The position numbers and the translations under genes were made by a program. 64,000 nt of DNA, from positions 1-64,000 of the forward strand of contig CAAGJW010000080.1 of assembly GCA_900770215.1 (NCBI GenBank), given 5' to 3'. Position 1 is the first letter of the stretch; each line of letters opens with the position of its first letter. Positions 18,251 through 26,324 of this stretch are shown piece by piece. Source of the DNA: Bacteroidales bacterium. Its GTDB lineage: Bacteria; Bacteroidota; Bacteroidia; Bacteroidales; Muribaculaceae. A model generated the notes under the pieces. The model ran no database searches and was not told the origin of the DNA. It worked only from the letters and a program-made list of their open reading frames with translations.

Positions 18251-18345
18251 GGGGGCGGCAGAACGTTACTGCCACACTGTGGCACTATGGCACTACACTG
18301 CATGGGTGATGACTATGCCACCCCATGGGGCTTGCCTGGCAGTGG
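18251..18345. repeat. Dispersed intergenic repeat, copy A
   Basis: This stretch aligns, with a few indels, with 56634-56722 at more than roughly 80 percent by eye. Shared blocks include GGGGCGGCAGAACG, GGGTGATGACT and GGGGCTTGCCTGGCAGTGG. A small palindrome (GGCAGAACG...CTGCC) lies at its left. It occupies the gap between a phosphoesterase and tRNA-Lys. Confidence 0.7.
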
Positions 18346-18446
18346 GGACCATGATGCAGGGCTCGCAAAAATTCATGCTTATCGCCATTGATTTTCAGCT
18401 GAGTCGACTTGCACCCATCAGAACATGCCCATGCTGGGTGAGCACC

Positions 18447-18479
18447 AAAAAAAAATCGCCGATATTTAATCAGCGATTT
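18447..18479 (-). terminator. Intrinsic terminator of tRNA-Lys
   Basis: On the minus strand AAATCGC (18479-18473) pairs with GCGATTT (18459-18453) and runs into nine T (complement of 18447-18455). It begins 9 nt after the tRNA 3' end. Confidence 0.85.
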
Positions 18480-18487
18480 GTATTTTG

Positions 18488-18560
18488 TGAACCGCATGGG
18501 GCTCGAACCCATGACCCCAACATTAAAAGTGTTGTGCTCTACCAGCTGAGCTAGCGATTC
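18488..18560 (-). tRNA. tRNA-Lys (anticodon UUU)
   Basis: The 73-nt minus-strand sequence folds into a full cloverleaf. The acceptor stem pairs GAATCGC with GCGGTTC (one T-G pair), the D-stem is GCTC/GAGC, the anticodon arm is CAACA-CTTTTAA-TGTTG (anticodon TTT) and the T-arm is ATGGG-TTCGAGC-CCCAT. The discriminator is A. CCA is not encoded. A full promoter and a terminator flank it. Confidence 0.95.
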
Positions 18561-18575
18561 TCCGTAAAAGCGTTG

Positions 18576-18607
18576 CAAAGGTATTGCTATTTTTGCAATT
18601 GCGCAAG
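18576..18607 (-). promoter_or_regulatory. Promoter of tRNA-Lys
   Basis: The minus strand reads CTTG (18607-18604), 20 bp, then TACCTTTG (18583-18576). The -7 box is perfect, the -33 box matches three of four bases and the spacing is ideal. It lies 16 bp before the mature tRNA 5' end. Confidence 0.7.
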
Positions 18608-18630
18608 TTTTTTCACCTAATTTTTTCGGC

Positions 18631-20883
18631 TCAGTGCTTGAAGACTACTTGCAGGGCGGGGTTGTCGACGCATCGCACACTGGCCGTAAGCGTGCCGCCG
18701 TTGTCGTTGTAGTCGAAGTAGGGCACCTCGATGGCGTGCCAGCCCTGGCGCAGGGCGGCTTGGTTGCGCTTCACGACGGTGCTGTGGGGGCCGTCGTTGT
18801 CGATGAGTAGCGTGCCGTCGACGAGCCACTGGCTACCGTCGTCGCTGCCCAGGGTGAACTCGTAGATGCCGTCGGCCGGGACATAGAGATAGCCCTTGAA
18901 GATCACGCTGTAGTCGTGGTCGATGGCCGCCGGCAGCTGCACTGCCGGGCTCGTGAGCCGGCCGATGAGCTCACCCCGCGCAATGTCGCTGCAATGCTCG
19001 CCGCCGTTGTTGCGATGCCACTCCACCAGCAGGCCATCCTTGTCGGGGCTCACGTCGAGTGCAGGCATGTAGCGGGCGCGGGTGTAGGTGGCCGTGACCA
19101 TGTCGCTGCGGCTGCCGTCGGGCCTGAACGAGGCGATGGTGAAGCGCGTATCGCGGTCTACCACGATGGGGGCGGTGATGGCTGGCGACTGGGCGGTGGG
19201 CACGGTGCCGTCGGTGGTATAGCGCAGGGTGGCCTTGGCATAGGCGATCTTGGGCGAGAGCACACCGTGGGTGGTGTAGAGGGCGTGCTCGCTCACACCA
19301 GTGATGTCGGGCAGCTTGTAGCGCACGTGCAGGGCATCGAGGCGCTCGAGCTGTGCCGGCAGCTTCTCGTGGAAGCGGGCCACCACGCGCTCGCAGCAGG
19401 TGTCGCTGGTCCAGGCGCGCTCGGCCAGGGCCATCATGCGCGGCATCACCTGGTATTGCAGGCGGGCCTCGGTGGCTATCCACTCGCACCAGATGTTGCC
19501 CTGCATGCCCATGACGAGCTGTTGCTGCCCTGCACTCAGCTGTGAGGCCGTGCGGGGGTCGTAGCGCAGTATCTTGTCGATGATGTCGTCGCTTTGACCG
19601 TAGTCGAAATAGAGGCACGTGGTGGGCGAGCATATCACGTGCTTGCCCTGGGCCGTGGCGCGCTCCACCACGCCCTTGTTCCAGCCACGCCACCACTGCA
19701 CCACGCTGCCTGAGCCCAGGCCGTCGTCGGCAATCTCGTCCCAGCCCACCAGATGCCGGCCCTTGGCATTGAAGTAGGCTTCGAGCTGGCGCACAAACCA
19801 GCCCTGCAGCCCATCGACACTGGCGATGCCACACTGCCTCATGCGCTGCCGGCACCGCGGGCACGACTGCCAGTTGGTCTTGTCGACCTCGTCGCCGCCC
19901 ATGTGCACATAGGCAAACGGGAAGATGTCGAACACCTCATCGTACACGTTCTTGCAGAATTGCAGCGTCGAGTCGCGGCCCACACACAGCGTGCTCGACG
20001 GCTCGCCCTGGCACGAGAGCCAGGGCAGCACGGTGGTGGCAGTGCGGCTGTGGCCCGGGAAGTCGACCTCGGGCATGATCTCGATGCCGCGCTCGCGGGC
20101 ATAGGCCACCACGTCGCGCAACTGGCGCTGGGTGTAGTAGCCGCCGTAGACCGAGTCGCCTCGCTCGTCGACGTGCATCTTGGTGCGGTCGACGCGCAAG
20201 TCGGCATTGTGCTCACGGACCGCACGCTCCTCACAGCCCAGGTCGTGGCTGTCGAACGTCCTGAAGGCGCCCTTGGCGGTGAGCTGGGGGTAACGCTTGA
20301 TCTCGATGCGCCATCCCTCATCGTCGACCAGGTGCCAGTGCAGGCGGTTGAGTTTGTAGAGGGCCATGAGGTCGAGCAAGCGCTTCACCTCGTCGACGCT
20401 CCAGAAGTGGCGCGAGCTGTCGAGCAGCAGGCCACGCCAGCCATAGCGAGGCTTATCGACAATGCTCAGGCAGGGCACCTCGCCGTGAGCAGTACCCACG
20501 GGCAGCAGCTGCCGCAGTGTGGCAATGGCGCAGGCCACGCCGCTGTAGTCGCCGCCGGCGATGACGATGAGGCCAGGATTGATGGCGAGGCGGTACTGGC
20601 TGGGCTCAAGCGTGGTATCGATGCCGAGCTGTATTGTGGTCGTGCCAGCAGGCGCGGGCCTACCCGCATCGGCAACCTGCGCTCCTGTGCACTGGGCTAG
20701 GTAGCGGGCTGCTGGCAGCAGGGCCGCGTCGTGGCAGTCGATGGCCACGGTGTCGAGCTTGCAGGTACCGGTGCCCTCAACGAGGTGCACGGGGGTGGGC
20801 ACGATTGTGGCGGCATGGTTGGCGTGCATGGCGAGACACAGCGATGTGGCCAACAGCAGGGTGTGGAGCAGTCGCAGGGTCAT
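18631..20883 (-). CDS. Beta-N-acetylhexosaminidase (GH20) with C-terminal PA14-like domain
   Basis: 750 residues with a signal peptide (LLHTLLLATSLCLAMHANHA). An N-terminal GH20b domain (TIVPTPVHLVEGTG) precedes the (beta/alpha)8 barrel (GWRGLLLDSSRHFWSVDEVK; MEVDFPGH-type loop; YVHMGGDEVDKTNW). D331-E332 is the catalytic pair for substrate-assisted hydrolysis. A chitobiase-like Fn3 segment (KIAYAKATLRYTTDGTVPT) and a PA14-like beta-sandwich (YLYVPADGIYEFTLGSDDGS) end the protein. It removes terminal GlcNAc/GalNAc, for instance from host glycans. Its start overlaps the stop of the next upstream gene (ATGA), so the two are translationally coupled. Confidence 0.92.
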   Translation of the reverse strand: MTLRLLHTLLLATSLCLAMHANHAATIVPTPVHLVEGTGTCKLDTVAIDCHDAALLPAARYLAQCTGAQVADAGRPAPAGTTTIQLGIDTTLEPSQYRLAINPGLIVIAGGDYSGVACAIATLRQLLPVGTAHGEVPCLSIVDKPRYGWRGLLLDSSRHFWSVDEVKRLLDLMALYKLNRLHWHLVDDEGWRIEIKRYPQLTAKGAFRTFDSHDLGCEERAVREHNADLRVDRTKMHVDERGDSVYGGYYTQRQLRDVVAYARERGIEIMPEVDFPGHSRTATTVLPWLSCQGEPSSTLCVGRDSTLQFCKNVYDEVFDIFPFAYVHMGGDEVDKTNWQSCPRCRQRMRQCGIASVDGLQGWFVRQLEAYFNAKGRHLVGWDEIADDGLGSGSVVQWWRGWNKGVVERATAQGKHVICSPTTCLYFDYGQSDDIIDKILRYDPRTASQLSAGQQQLVMGMQGNIWCEWIATEARLQYQVMPRMMALAERAWTSDTCCERVVARFHEKLPAQLERLDALHVRYKLPDITGVSEHALYTTHGVLSPKIAYAKATLRYTTDGTVPTAQSPAITAPIVVDRDTRFTIASFRPDGSRSDMVTATYTRARYMPALDVSPDKDGLLVEWHRNNGGEHCSDIARGELIGRLTSPAVQLPAAIDHDYSVIFKGYLYVPADGIYEFTLGSDDGSQWLVDGTLLIDNDGPHSTVVKRNQAALRQGWHAIEVPYFDYNDNGGTLTASVRCVDNPALQVVFKH

Positions 20884-21764
20884 TGTTTCAATAGCATTTC
20901 ATATTCGGGAGGCGTGATGAGCAGGGTGCCTATGTCGTGCATATCGTTGTCGACATAGGTGTAGCGCAGGGCCTTGCGCTCCCGCACGATGGCGGCATAC
21001 ATGAGGTTGAGCGCAGCTTGCTGCTTGAAGGTTTTCACCACATGGTCGCGCATGGCCTGCACAAAGGTGGGCACCACGATGGCATCGGCGCGGGTGTAGG
21101 GTATCACCACTTCCATCTCGACTGTGGTCGAGTCGCTCGACAGGCCCACGTGGTCGAGATACTCGTTGTGGTAGATGGGCAGGCGGTGCCTGGCGAGCAC
21201 AGCGCTGGCGGCGGCCACATACTGGGCCACGGTGTTGAGCGGAGTGGCGTTGACCTTGATTTTCATCGAGTTGGCTAGTATCCAACCCACCACATTGGCC
21301 TGGTCGGCGCGGTAGCCTTGCAAGATGAGGAAGGTCGTGAAGCCGGCGTTGAAGGCAATGGCCGTGCAGGCATAGGTGCCCTGGTTTTGAAATTTCTCGA
21401 AGTGCACACACTGGGCCTTGTAGCCCAGAAAAGTGGTGTCGGCTATGGCGCCAAATTGCTTCACACCGCGCGAGAACACGTCCTGGCGGTTCACAATCTG
21501 CTCCCTGAGGTACTCCCGGGGCTCAAAGGCACCGTCGATGCAATCGATGCGTGCCAGCTCCAGCACGCGGTGTTGCGCGTCGTTGCGGTACAGGATGGCC
21601 CGCGCCCCTATCGACTGCAAGGCCCCGCCGTCGTTGCCGGCCAGCCAGCTGTCGTCGGGCGTGATGACCGTGAAATAGGCGTTGTCGACCACCCCGGCCT
21701 GCAGGGCGGCCGTGCTTGCTGTCACAAGCACAAGTGCAACCATGAGTTTTATCATCTTCTTCAT
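20880..21764 (-). CDS. Secreted protein of unknown function coupled to GH20
   Basis: 294 residues from the ATG at 21764 (MKKMIKLMVALVLVTASTAA, then LQAG), chosen because the signal peptide begins there; the open frame extends 25 codons further upstream without signal-like sequence. The mature part (FTVITPDDSWLAGNDGGALQ; VFSRGVKQFGAIADTTFLGY) has alternating beta strands and helices. It resembles small secreted proteins of Bacteroidales with no assigned role. The ATGA overlap with the hexosaminidase gene suggests co-regulation. Confidence 0.65.
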   Translation of the reverse strand: MKKMIKLMVALVLVTASTAALQAGVVDNAYFTVITPDDSWLAGNDGGALQSIGARAILYRNDAQHRVLELARIDCIDGAFEPREYLREQIVNRQDVFSRGVKQFGAIADTTFLGYKAQCVHFEKFQNQGTYACTAIAFNAGFTTFLILQGYRADQANVVGWILANSMKIKVNATPLNTVAQYVAAASAVLARHRLPIYHNEYLDHVGLSSDSTTVEMEVVIPYTRADAIVVPTFVQAMRDHVVKTFKQQAALNLMYAAIVRERKALRYTYVDNDMHDIGTLLITPPEYEMLLKQ

Positions 21765-21839
21765 AGCATGAAAAGCTTTTTTTGATGTCGTTGTGTTTCT
21801 TCTATCGTTGAAAACGCGGCGCAGGGGGAAAAATTGCAT

Positions 21840-22754
21840 TCAGCGCCGCAACAGGCGCCGCAACTGCTTGTAGCAGTGCACGGGCAGGTAGGCCAGGCGT
21901 GGCGGCAGCATGATGGCGATGCGGTCCTGAAGCGGGATGTCGCTGCTCAGCTGCCGGCGCAGGGGCTTGTAGTAGTCGCGCAGCACGTGGAACTGGCGCT
22001 TGTCGACAAACTTCTCGTACACCTTGAGCTGGTGCCCCACATAGGCGCTTTTCCACCGCTCCCACTGCGGCAGCAGGGTGGTCTTGAGCTCCTGGTCGTA
22101 GGCCTCGATCATGGCCAGGTCCTCGATGCGATCGTTGGGCACGCCCTCGTGGTAGAGGTAGGCCGGTTGCTCCATGCAATACACCTTGGGCTTCTTCATC
22201 AAGCACTTGAGCTGCATCAAGATGTCTTCGCGCTCGGCAATGACGCGCGGTGCATCCAGGCAGCCCTCGAGCAGTTGTCTCTTGAAGATGATGCTCCACA
22301 GCACGGCGCAGCTGTTGTGCATTTTCAGCAAGTCGGCAATGAGCAGCTCGGCGTCGACCCAGCCGCGCAGTCCCGAGTCGCACAACTGCCCGTCTTGCTT
22401 GCGGTAGGGGGCGATCACCTCGTCGGCCCCGGTGCGCTCGATGGCCTCGTGCTGTGCCGTGAGGGCGCCAGGCAGGAGCTCGTCGTCGGCATCGGCAAAG
22501 ACGATGTAGCGTCCCCGGGCCGTCTCCACGCCGCGGCGGCGGGCTGCCGTGACGCCGGCATTGGGCTGGTGCACCACCCTGAGATGCGGATTGCCGGCGG
22601 CCAGACGGTCGAGCAGGGCGGCGCTGCCGTCGGTGCTGCCGTCGTCGATGGCCACGATCTCATAGTCGCCGTAGTGCTGCCGCGCTATGCTCGCCAGGCA
22701 ACGCTCCAGGTAGGCCGCCTTGTTGTAAACAGGTATGACTATCGATATTTCCAT
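21840..22754 (-). CDS. Glycosyltransferase family 2
   Basis: 304 residues. The N-terminal GT-A fold is clear: ISIVIPVYNKAAYLERCLAS, EIVAIDDGSTDGSAALLDR, NAGVTAARRRGVETARGRYI and FADADDELLPG (DxD-type metal site). The C-terminal half is basic and helical and probably peripheral to the inner membrane. It lies 22 bp downstream of the next gene (22777-23805) in a minus-strand run with a flippase, so it probably adds a sugar to a lipid-linked surface glycan. Donor and acceptor are unknown. Confidence 0.85.
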   Translation of the reverse strand: MEISIVIPVYNKAAYLERCLASIARQHYGDYEIVAIDDGSTDGSAALLDRLAAGNPHLRVVHQPNAGVTAARRRGVETARGRYIVFADADDELLPGALTAQHEAIERTGADEVIAPYRKQDGQLCDSGLRGWVDAELLIADLLKMHNSCAVLWSIIFKRQLLEGCLDAPRVIAEREDILMQLKCLMKKPKVYCMEQPAYLYHEGVPNDRIEDLAMIEAYDQELKTTLLPQWERWKSAYVGHQLKVYEKFVDKRQFHVLRDYYKPLRRQLSSDIPLQDRIAIMLPPRLAYLPVHCYKQLRRLLRR

Positions 22755-22776
22755 TGCGATAGGTGGAATGAAAAAG

Positions 22777-23805
22777 TTACTTGTAGGTGCCCTTGCCGCC
22801 CAGCTTCTTCAGGCGCAGGACCAGGGCCTTGCCCACCGTGGACAGGTTGCCGTGCCTCAGGTTGAGCCACAGCTCCTCGAGGCCGCGTGCCGCCTTTATC
22901 CACGGGTGCCCCCAGGCGTTGCGGCGGTAGTGCCGCTCCTTGTAGGCCACATTGTCGATCACATATTTCGGGTGCTGGAGCGGGAACTGGAGCTCAAACC
23001 GACGCATGGTGAAAATCTTGCGCAGCCCCCGCGGCGTGGTTTCCAGGCTGGCTGTGTAGTGGGTGGAGTCGGCCGTGAGGCCTATGTTGTTGACCAGGTT
23101 CCTCGTGGGCATGATGGCCAGGCCGTTGTTGAGCAGCATGCAAGCCGAGAAGATGGTCTCAAAATACGGTTTACCCGACTTCTTGTGGGCAAAATACATG
23201 GGCAGCAAACTCTTGCGGTAGCGGCGCTGGCGCATCACGTCGCGCAGGCGCTCCACAGTCTCGCTGTCGTCGAGAAAGGTGTAGTCAGGATCCCACTGGT
23301 CGACGACGCGGCGCCACGACGCCCACCCCCATATCGAGAACACCGAGGTGAAGAAGTAGTCGGCCGCCACGCCAGGCGTCACCTCGTCGGTGTTGAAACC
23401 TGCGATCATCGTGATTCTCTCGTCGTGCTCATAGCGGTCGAGCATCTCCTTGGCAAAGGTGAAAAACGACCGCGAGGGCACCACGTCGTCCTCGATCACA
23501 ATGCACTTGTCGGCCAGCGAGAAGGCCCACCGTTGTGCCAGATAGCCCGACGGGTCGCAGCCCTGGTTTTTCTCGCAGTAGTGCCGCCGCACGTCGCATT
23601 GCCAGTCGATCTGGTCGTCGGCCACCAGCTGGCGGCAGGCCTCTATGCCCGGCATGTCGCGCTCGTCGCGGGGGCCGTCCTGGTACAGAAACAGGCGGCT
23701 GGGGCGCGCTTGCTTTATCGCCTCAAACACTTGCTTGAGCGTCGTGGCACGTGTGAAGAAGAGCAGCAGCACAGCCACGTCGACTTGGGCTGGATGTTTT
23801 GTCAT
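22777..23805 (-). CDS. Glycosyltransferase-like protein (GT-A fold, HlpA-like)
   Basis: 342 residues. The N-terminus (VAVLLLFFTRATTLKQVFEA; RLFLYQDGPRDERDMPGIEA) and the CIVIEDDVVPSRSFFTFAKE metal-site motif (E-D-D) define a GT-A nucleotide-sugar transferase of the type often annotated hemolysin HlpA-like or GT2-like. FSIWGWASWRRVVDQWDP is characteristic of that subgroup. It sits between GT2 and the flippase genes, 13 bp from the latter, and belongs to the same glycan assembly unit. Confidence 0.75.
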   Translation of the reverse strand: MTKHPAQVDVAVLLLFFTRATTLKQVFEAIKQARPSRLFLYQDGPRDERDMPGIEACRQLVADDQIDWQCDVRRHYCEKNQGCDPSGYLAQRWAFSLADKCIVIEDDVVPSRSFFTFAKEMLDRYEHDERITMIAGFNTDEVTPGVAADYFFTSVFSIWGWASWRRVVDQWDPDYTFLDDSETVERLRDVMRQRRYRKSLLPMYFAHKKSGKPYFETIFSACMLLNNGLAIMPTRNLVNNIGLTADSTHYTASLETTPRGLRKIFTMRRFELQFPLQHPKYVIDNVAYKERHYRRNAWGHPWIKAARGLEELWLNLRHGNLSTVGKALVLRLKKLGGKGTYK

Positions 23806-23818
23806 ATCGTTGTTGTGT

Positions 23819-25267
23819 TTATTTTTTCATTCGTTTGGCGAGGAACTTGAGTCCTTCCTCAAAGATTTGCACCCTCAGCACCTTGAGAGTGCCCAGGTAG
23901 AGCCCGGCGGCCAGCAGCACGCGGGCGGCCAGCAGCAGGGCCAAGTGGGTGATGGGCAGGGTCACGGCATAGGTCACGGCCATGATGCAGGCGGTGATGA
24001 GGAAAAACGGCACCACGTCGGCCAGCACATCGCGGTAGCGCACGCCGCTCAGCCGCCGGGCGTGGTAGTGCCACACCAGCAGCCAGGCAATGTTGAAGAC
24101 CGAGTATATGGCACACAGCCACAAGATGCCCAGCCGGTAGCAGCCCAGGATGATGCCCACCTGCAGCAGCAGCTGCACCACATTGCACCACATGTAGATA
24201 TCGCTGCGACCGTGGCTGATGACCAGGTTCTGGTACACCGTGTAGAAGGGGAAGAAGGCTCCGCCCAGGCACAATATCTGCATGATGGCAGCGCTTTGGG
24301 CCCACTTCGCCCCCAGGGCGATGATGATGAACTCGTGCGACACCGTGGCCAGGCCCAGCATCACGGGCATCGAGAGCATGGCGGTGAAGCGCATCATCTT
24401 GCGCATCACGCGCTGCTCGCGGTCTTTCTCGCCCTCCACGGCCACCATCACGGGCTGCGCTATCTGGCCCAGGGTGCCTTGCACAAAGGTGTAGGCCATA
24501 GTATCCCACTTGTAGGCCTGCGAGAAGTTGCCCACAGTGCGCAGGGGGAAGATGCGCCCGAAGATGAAGGTGAGTACATTGTTGCTCAGCGAGTTGATGA
24601 TGGTGGTGATGAGTATCTTCACACTGAAGGCGAACATCTTCTTGATGGGCGTGAAGTCGACGTGCAGGCTGGGGTGCCACAGCTTGAAGGTGTAGTAGTA
24701 GCGCCCGGCGTTGACCACAGTGATGTAGAGCACCTGCTGCCAGGCCAGGCTCCAGTAGGCCATGCCCTTGAGCGCCATGGCGATGCCTGCCGTGCCCGAC
24801 ACCACAATGCCCAGCAGGTTGCACACGGTCACCTCCTTGTTCATCATGTTTTTCATCATGTAGCCGTTGTGGGCAATGCCGAACGCCCCCACCACAAAGG
24901 CCAGGAAGGTGAAGCGCGAGAGCGCCACAAGCGCCGGCTGGCGATAGTAGGCAGCAATGAGCGGCGCCGCTGCATAGAGCAGCCCGTACATGACCAGGCT
25001 GGCTGTGATGTTGAACCAGAACACGGCATTGTAGTCGGTGGCCGTGGGGTGCTTGAGGTTGATGAGCCCGTTGGTGAAGCCGGCGCTCTGGATGTTGCCG
25101 GCTATGGCAGTGAAGATGGCCAGCATGCCCACCAGCCCATAGTCGCCTGGCGAGAGCAAGCGGGCCAGGAAGATGCCGAACACCACGTTCAGCACCTGCA
25201 TTGTCCCATTGTTGAGCACGCCCCAAAACAGGCCCTTGGCCGTTTTCTCTTTCAGTGTCTCTGCCAT
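23819..25267 (-). CDS. Polysaccharide/lipid-linked oligosaccharide flippase (Wzx/MATE-type)
   Basis: 482 residues from the ATG at 25267. The start is set by MAETLKEKTAKGLFWGVLNN, the usual beginning of polysaccharide_synt flippases; the open frame extends much further only as antisense of licD. About 12-14 hydrophobic helices are visible, with MQVLNVVFGIFLARLLSPGD and QAYKWDTMAYTFVQGTLGQI as family-like segments. It is predicted to move undecaprenyl-linked glycan across the inner membrane and heads the minus-strand glycan operon. Confidence 0.88.
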   Translation of the reverse strand: MAETLKEKTAKGLFWGVLNNGTMQVLNVVFGIFLARLLSPGDYGLVGMLAIFTAIAGNIQSAGFTNGLINLKHPTATDYNAVFWFNITASLVMYGLLYAAAPLIAAYYRQPALVALSRFTFLAFVVGAFGIAHNGYMMKNMMNKEVTVCNLLGIVVSGTAGIAMALKGMAYWSLAWQQVLYITVVNAGRYYYTFKLWHPSLHVDFTPIKKMFAFSVKILITTIINSLSNNVLTFIFGRIFPLRTVGNFSQAYKWDTMAYTFVQGTLGQIAQPVMVAVEGEKDREQRVMRKMMRFTAMLSMPVMLGLATVSHEFIIIALGAKWAQSAAIMQILCLGGAFFPFYTVYQNLVISHGRSDIYMWCNVVQLLLQVGIILGCYRLGILWLCAIYSVFNIAWLLVWHYHARRLSGVRYRDVLADVVPFFLITACIMAVTYAVTLPITHLALLLAARVLLAAGLYLGTLKVLRVQIFEEGLKFLAKRMKK

Positions 25268-25325
25268 CGCAATTGCAAAGTTAGCGATTTCTTGCAAAGT
25301 AAAAAGGTTTTTAGCCCCGCGTCGT

Positions 25326-25356
25326 CTTGCATTTCGGCAATTGTGTGCTATCTTTG
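25326..25356 (+). promoter_or_regulatory. Promoter of the first licD gene
   Basis: CTTG (25326-25329), 19 bp, then TATCTTTG (25349-25356). The -7 box is perfect, the -33 box matches three of four bases and the spacing is good. It lies 31 bp before the ATG at 25388 and is divergent from the flippase gene. Confidence 0.6.
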
Positions 25357-25387
25357 TAGCAGGGAACTGAAAAAAAATCTGATTTGT

Positions 25388-26179
25388 ATGAAAGAAATCG
25401 CCACCGTTGCCGAGCTGCGCAGCATCCAGCTGGCTGTGCTCGACCACATCACCGCCTTCTGCGACAAGCACGGCATCGTCTACTTTCTGGCGTGCGGGTC
25501 GCTCATAGGCGCCATTCGCCACAAGGGCTACATTCCCTGGGACGACGATACCGACCTCTTCATGCCTCGTGAGAGCTACGACCGCCTGCTGGCCGCCTAC
25601 CGCGACCCCGACCCGCGCTATGCCCTGATGGCCCCAGGCCGCAAGCAGCGCTACCTCTACACCTATGCCAAGGTGGTCGACCGGCGCACGCTTGTGGTCG
25701 AAGACGAGGTGCCGGGCTACGAGCTGGGCGTGTATGTCGACATCTTTCCGCTCGACTATGTGACCGACTGCCGCTGGCTGCGCCGCCACGTGGTGTGGAA
25801 GTACAAGAAATTTATCTACCGCATGCGCCGGTGCAAGATGCAGCCCAACTTCCTGACCTCGCGATGGCGCTACCTGTTCTACCGCTACTTCCCGCTGCCG
25901 CTGCGGGCCATCGACAGCCTCATCGGGCACACGCTCACTGGCCGCAAGCCCACGGGCACCGTGTGCAACATGACAGAGGCCAATGCCCTGGAGCGCGAGT
26001 GCTTCCCGGCCCACTGCATCGAGGGCGAGCGCGTGCTGGTGGAATTTGAGGGCAAGCACTACAAGACCATGCCGGGCTACGACGAGTACCTGCGCCACCT
26101 CTACGGCGACTACATGCAGCTGCCGCCCGTCGAGCAGCGCGTGCACCACCACTTTGCCGCCTACTGGCGCGATGCTTAG
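25388..26179 (+). CDS. LicD-family phosphotransferase, copy 1
   Basis: 263 residues. The LicD fold is clear: ELRSIQLAVLDHITAFCDKH, FLACGSLIGAIRHKGYIPWD, then DDDTDLFMPRESYDRLL (Asp52-54/Asp56 metal and catalytic cluster), and GVYVDIFPLDYV. LicD enzymes transfer phosphocholine or related phospho-amino-alcohols from a CDP donor to a sugar. A matching cytidylyltransferase fusion lies 4 kb away. It is strongly similar to the second licD at 27874-28656; together they bracket a repeat-flanked ATPase gene. Confidence 0.88.
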   Translation: MKEIATVAELRSIQLAVLDHITAFCDKHGIVYFLACGSLIGAIRHKGYIPWDDDTDLFMPRESYDRLLAAYRDPDPRYALMAPGRKQRYLYTYAKVVDRRTLVVEDEVPGYELGVYVDIFPLDYVTDCRWLRRHVVWKYKKFIYRMRRCKMQPNFLTSRWRYLFYRYFPLPLRAIDSLIGHTLTGRKPTGTVCNMTEANALERECFPAHCIEGERVLVEFEGKHYKTMPGYDEYLRHLYGDYMQLPPVEQRVHHHFAAYWRDA

Positions 26180-26192
26180 GGCCGCCTCTCGC

Positions 26193-26210
26193 TTTTGCCC
26201 ACGGGCAAAA
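26193..26210. other. Short inverted repeat at the cassette edge
   Basis: TTTTGCCC (26193-26200), AC, then GGGCAAAA (26203-26210) form a perfect 8-bp inverted repeat. It lies 13 bp after the licD stop and abuts the first 33-bp repeat unit. It may be a terminator stem without a T tract, or a boundary element. Confidence 0.4.
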
Positions 26211-26212
26211 CG

Positions 26213-26324
26213 GAAAAGTGTAGTTTTCGAGGTGCGATTTTGATGGAAAAGTGTAGTTTCGACTTGCCCATTTCGATAGAAAAGTGTAGTTTTGCAAGGT
26301 GAAAATCATGAGAAAAGTGTGATT
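26213..26324 (+). repeat. 33-bp-period repeat array upstream of the ATPase gene
   Basis: GAAAAGTG recurs at exactly 26213, 26246, 26279 and 26312, a strict 33-bp period (three DNA turns). The first three units share GAAAAGTGTAGTTT; the fourth is degenerate (GAAAAGTGTGATTATG) and runs straight into the start codon at 26325. The 63 bp at 26235-26297 recur almost unchanged downstream of the gene. Spacing and phasing suggest protein-binding iterons or an operator rather than CRISPR, because the units are too short and the intervals are themselves similar. Confidence 0.85.

Noticed and set aside
26213..26324. CRISPR array
   Set aside because: The conserved core is only about 14 bp, the intervals resemble each other rather than being unique spacers, and no cas gene is near.
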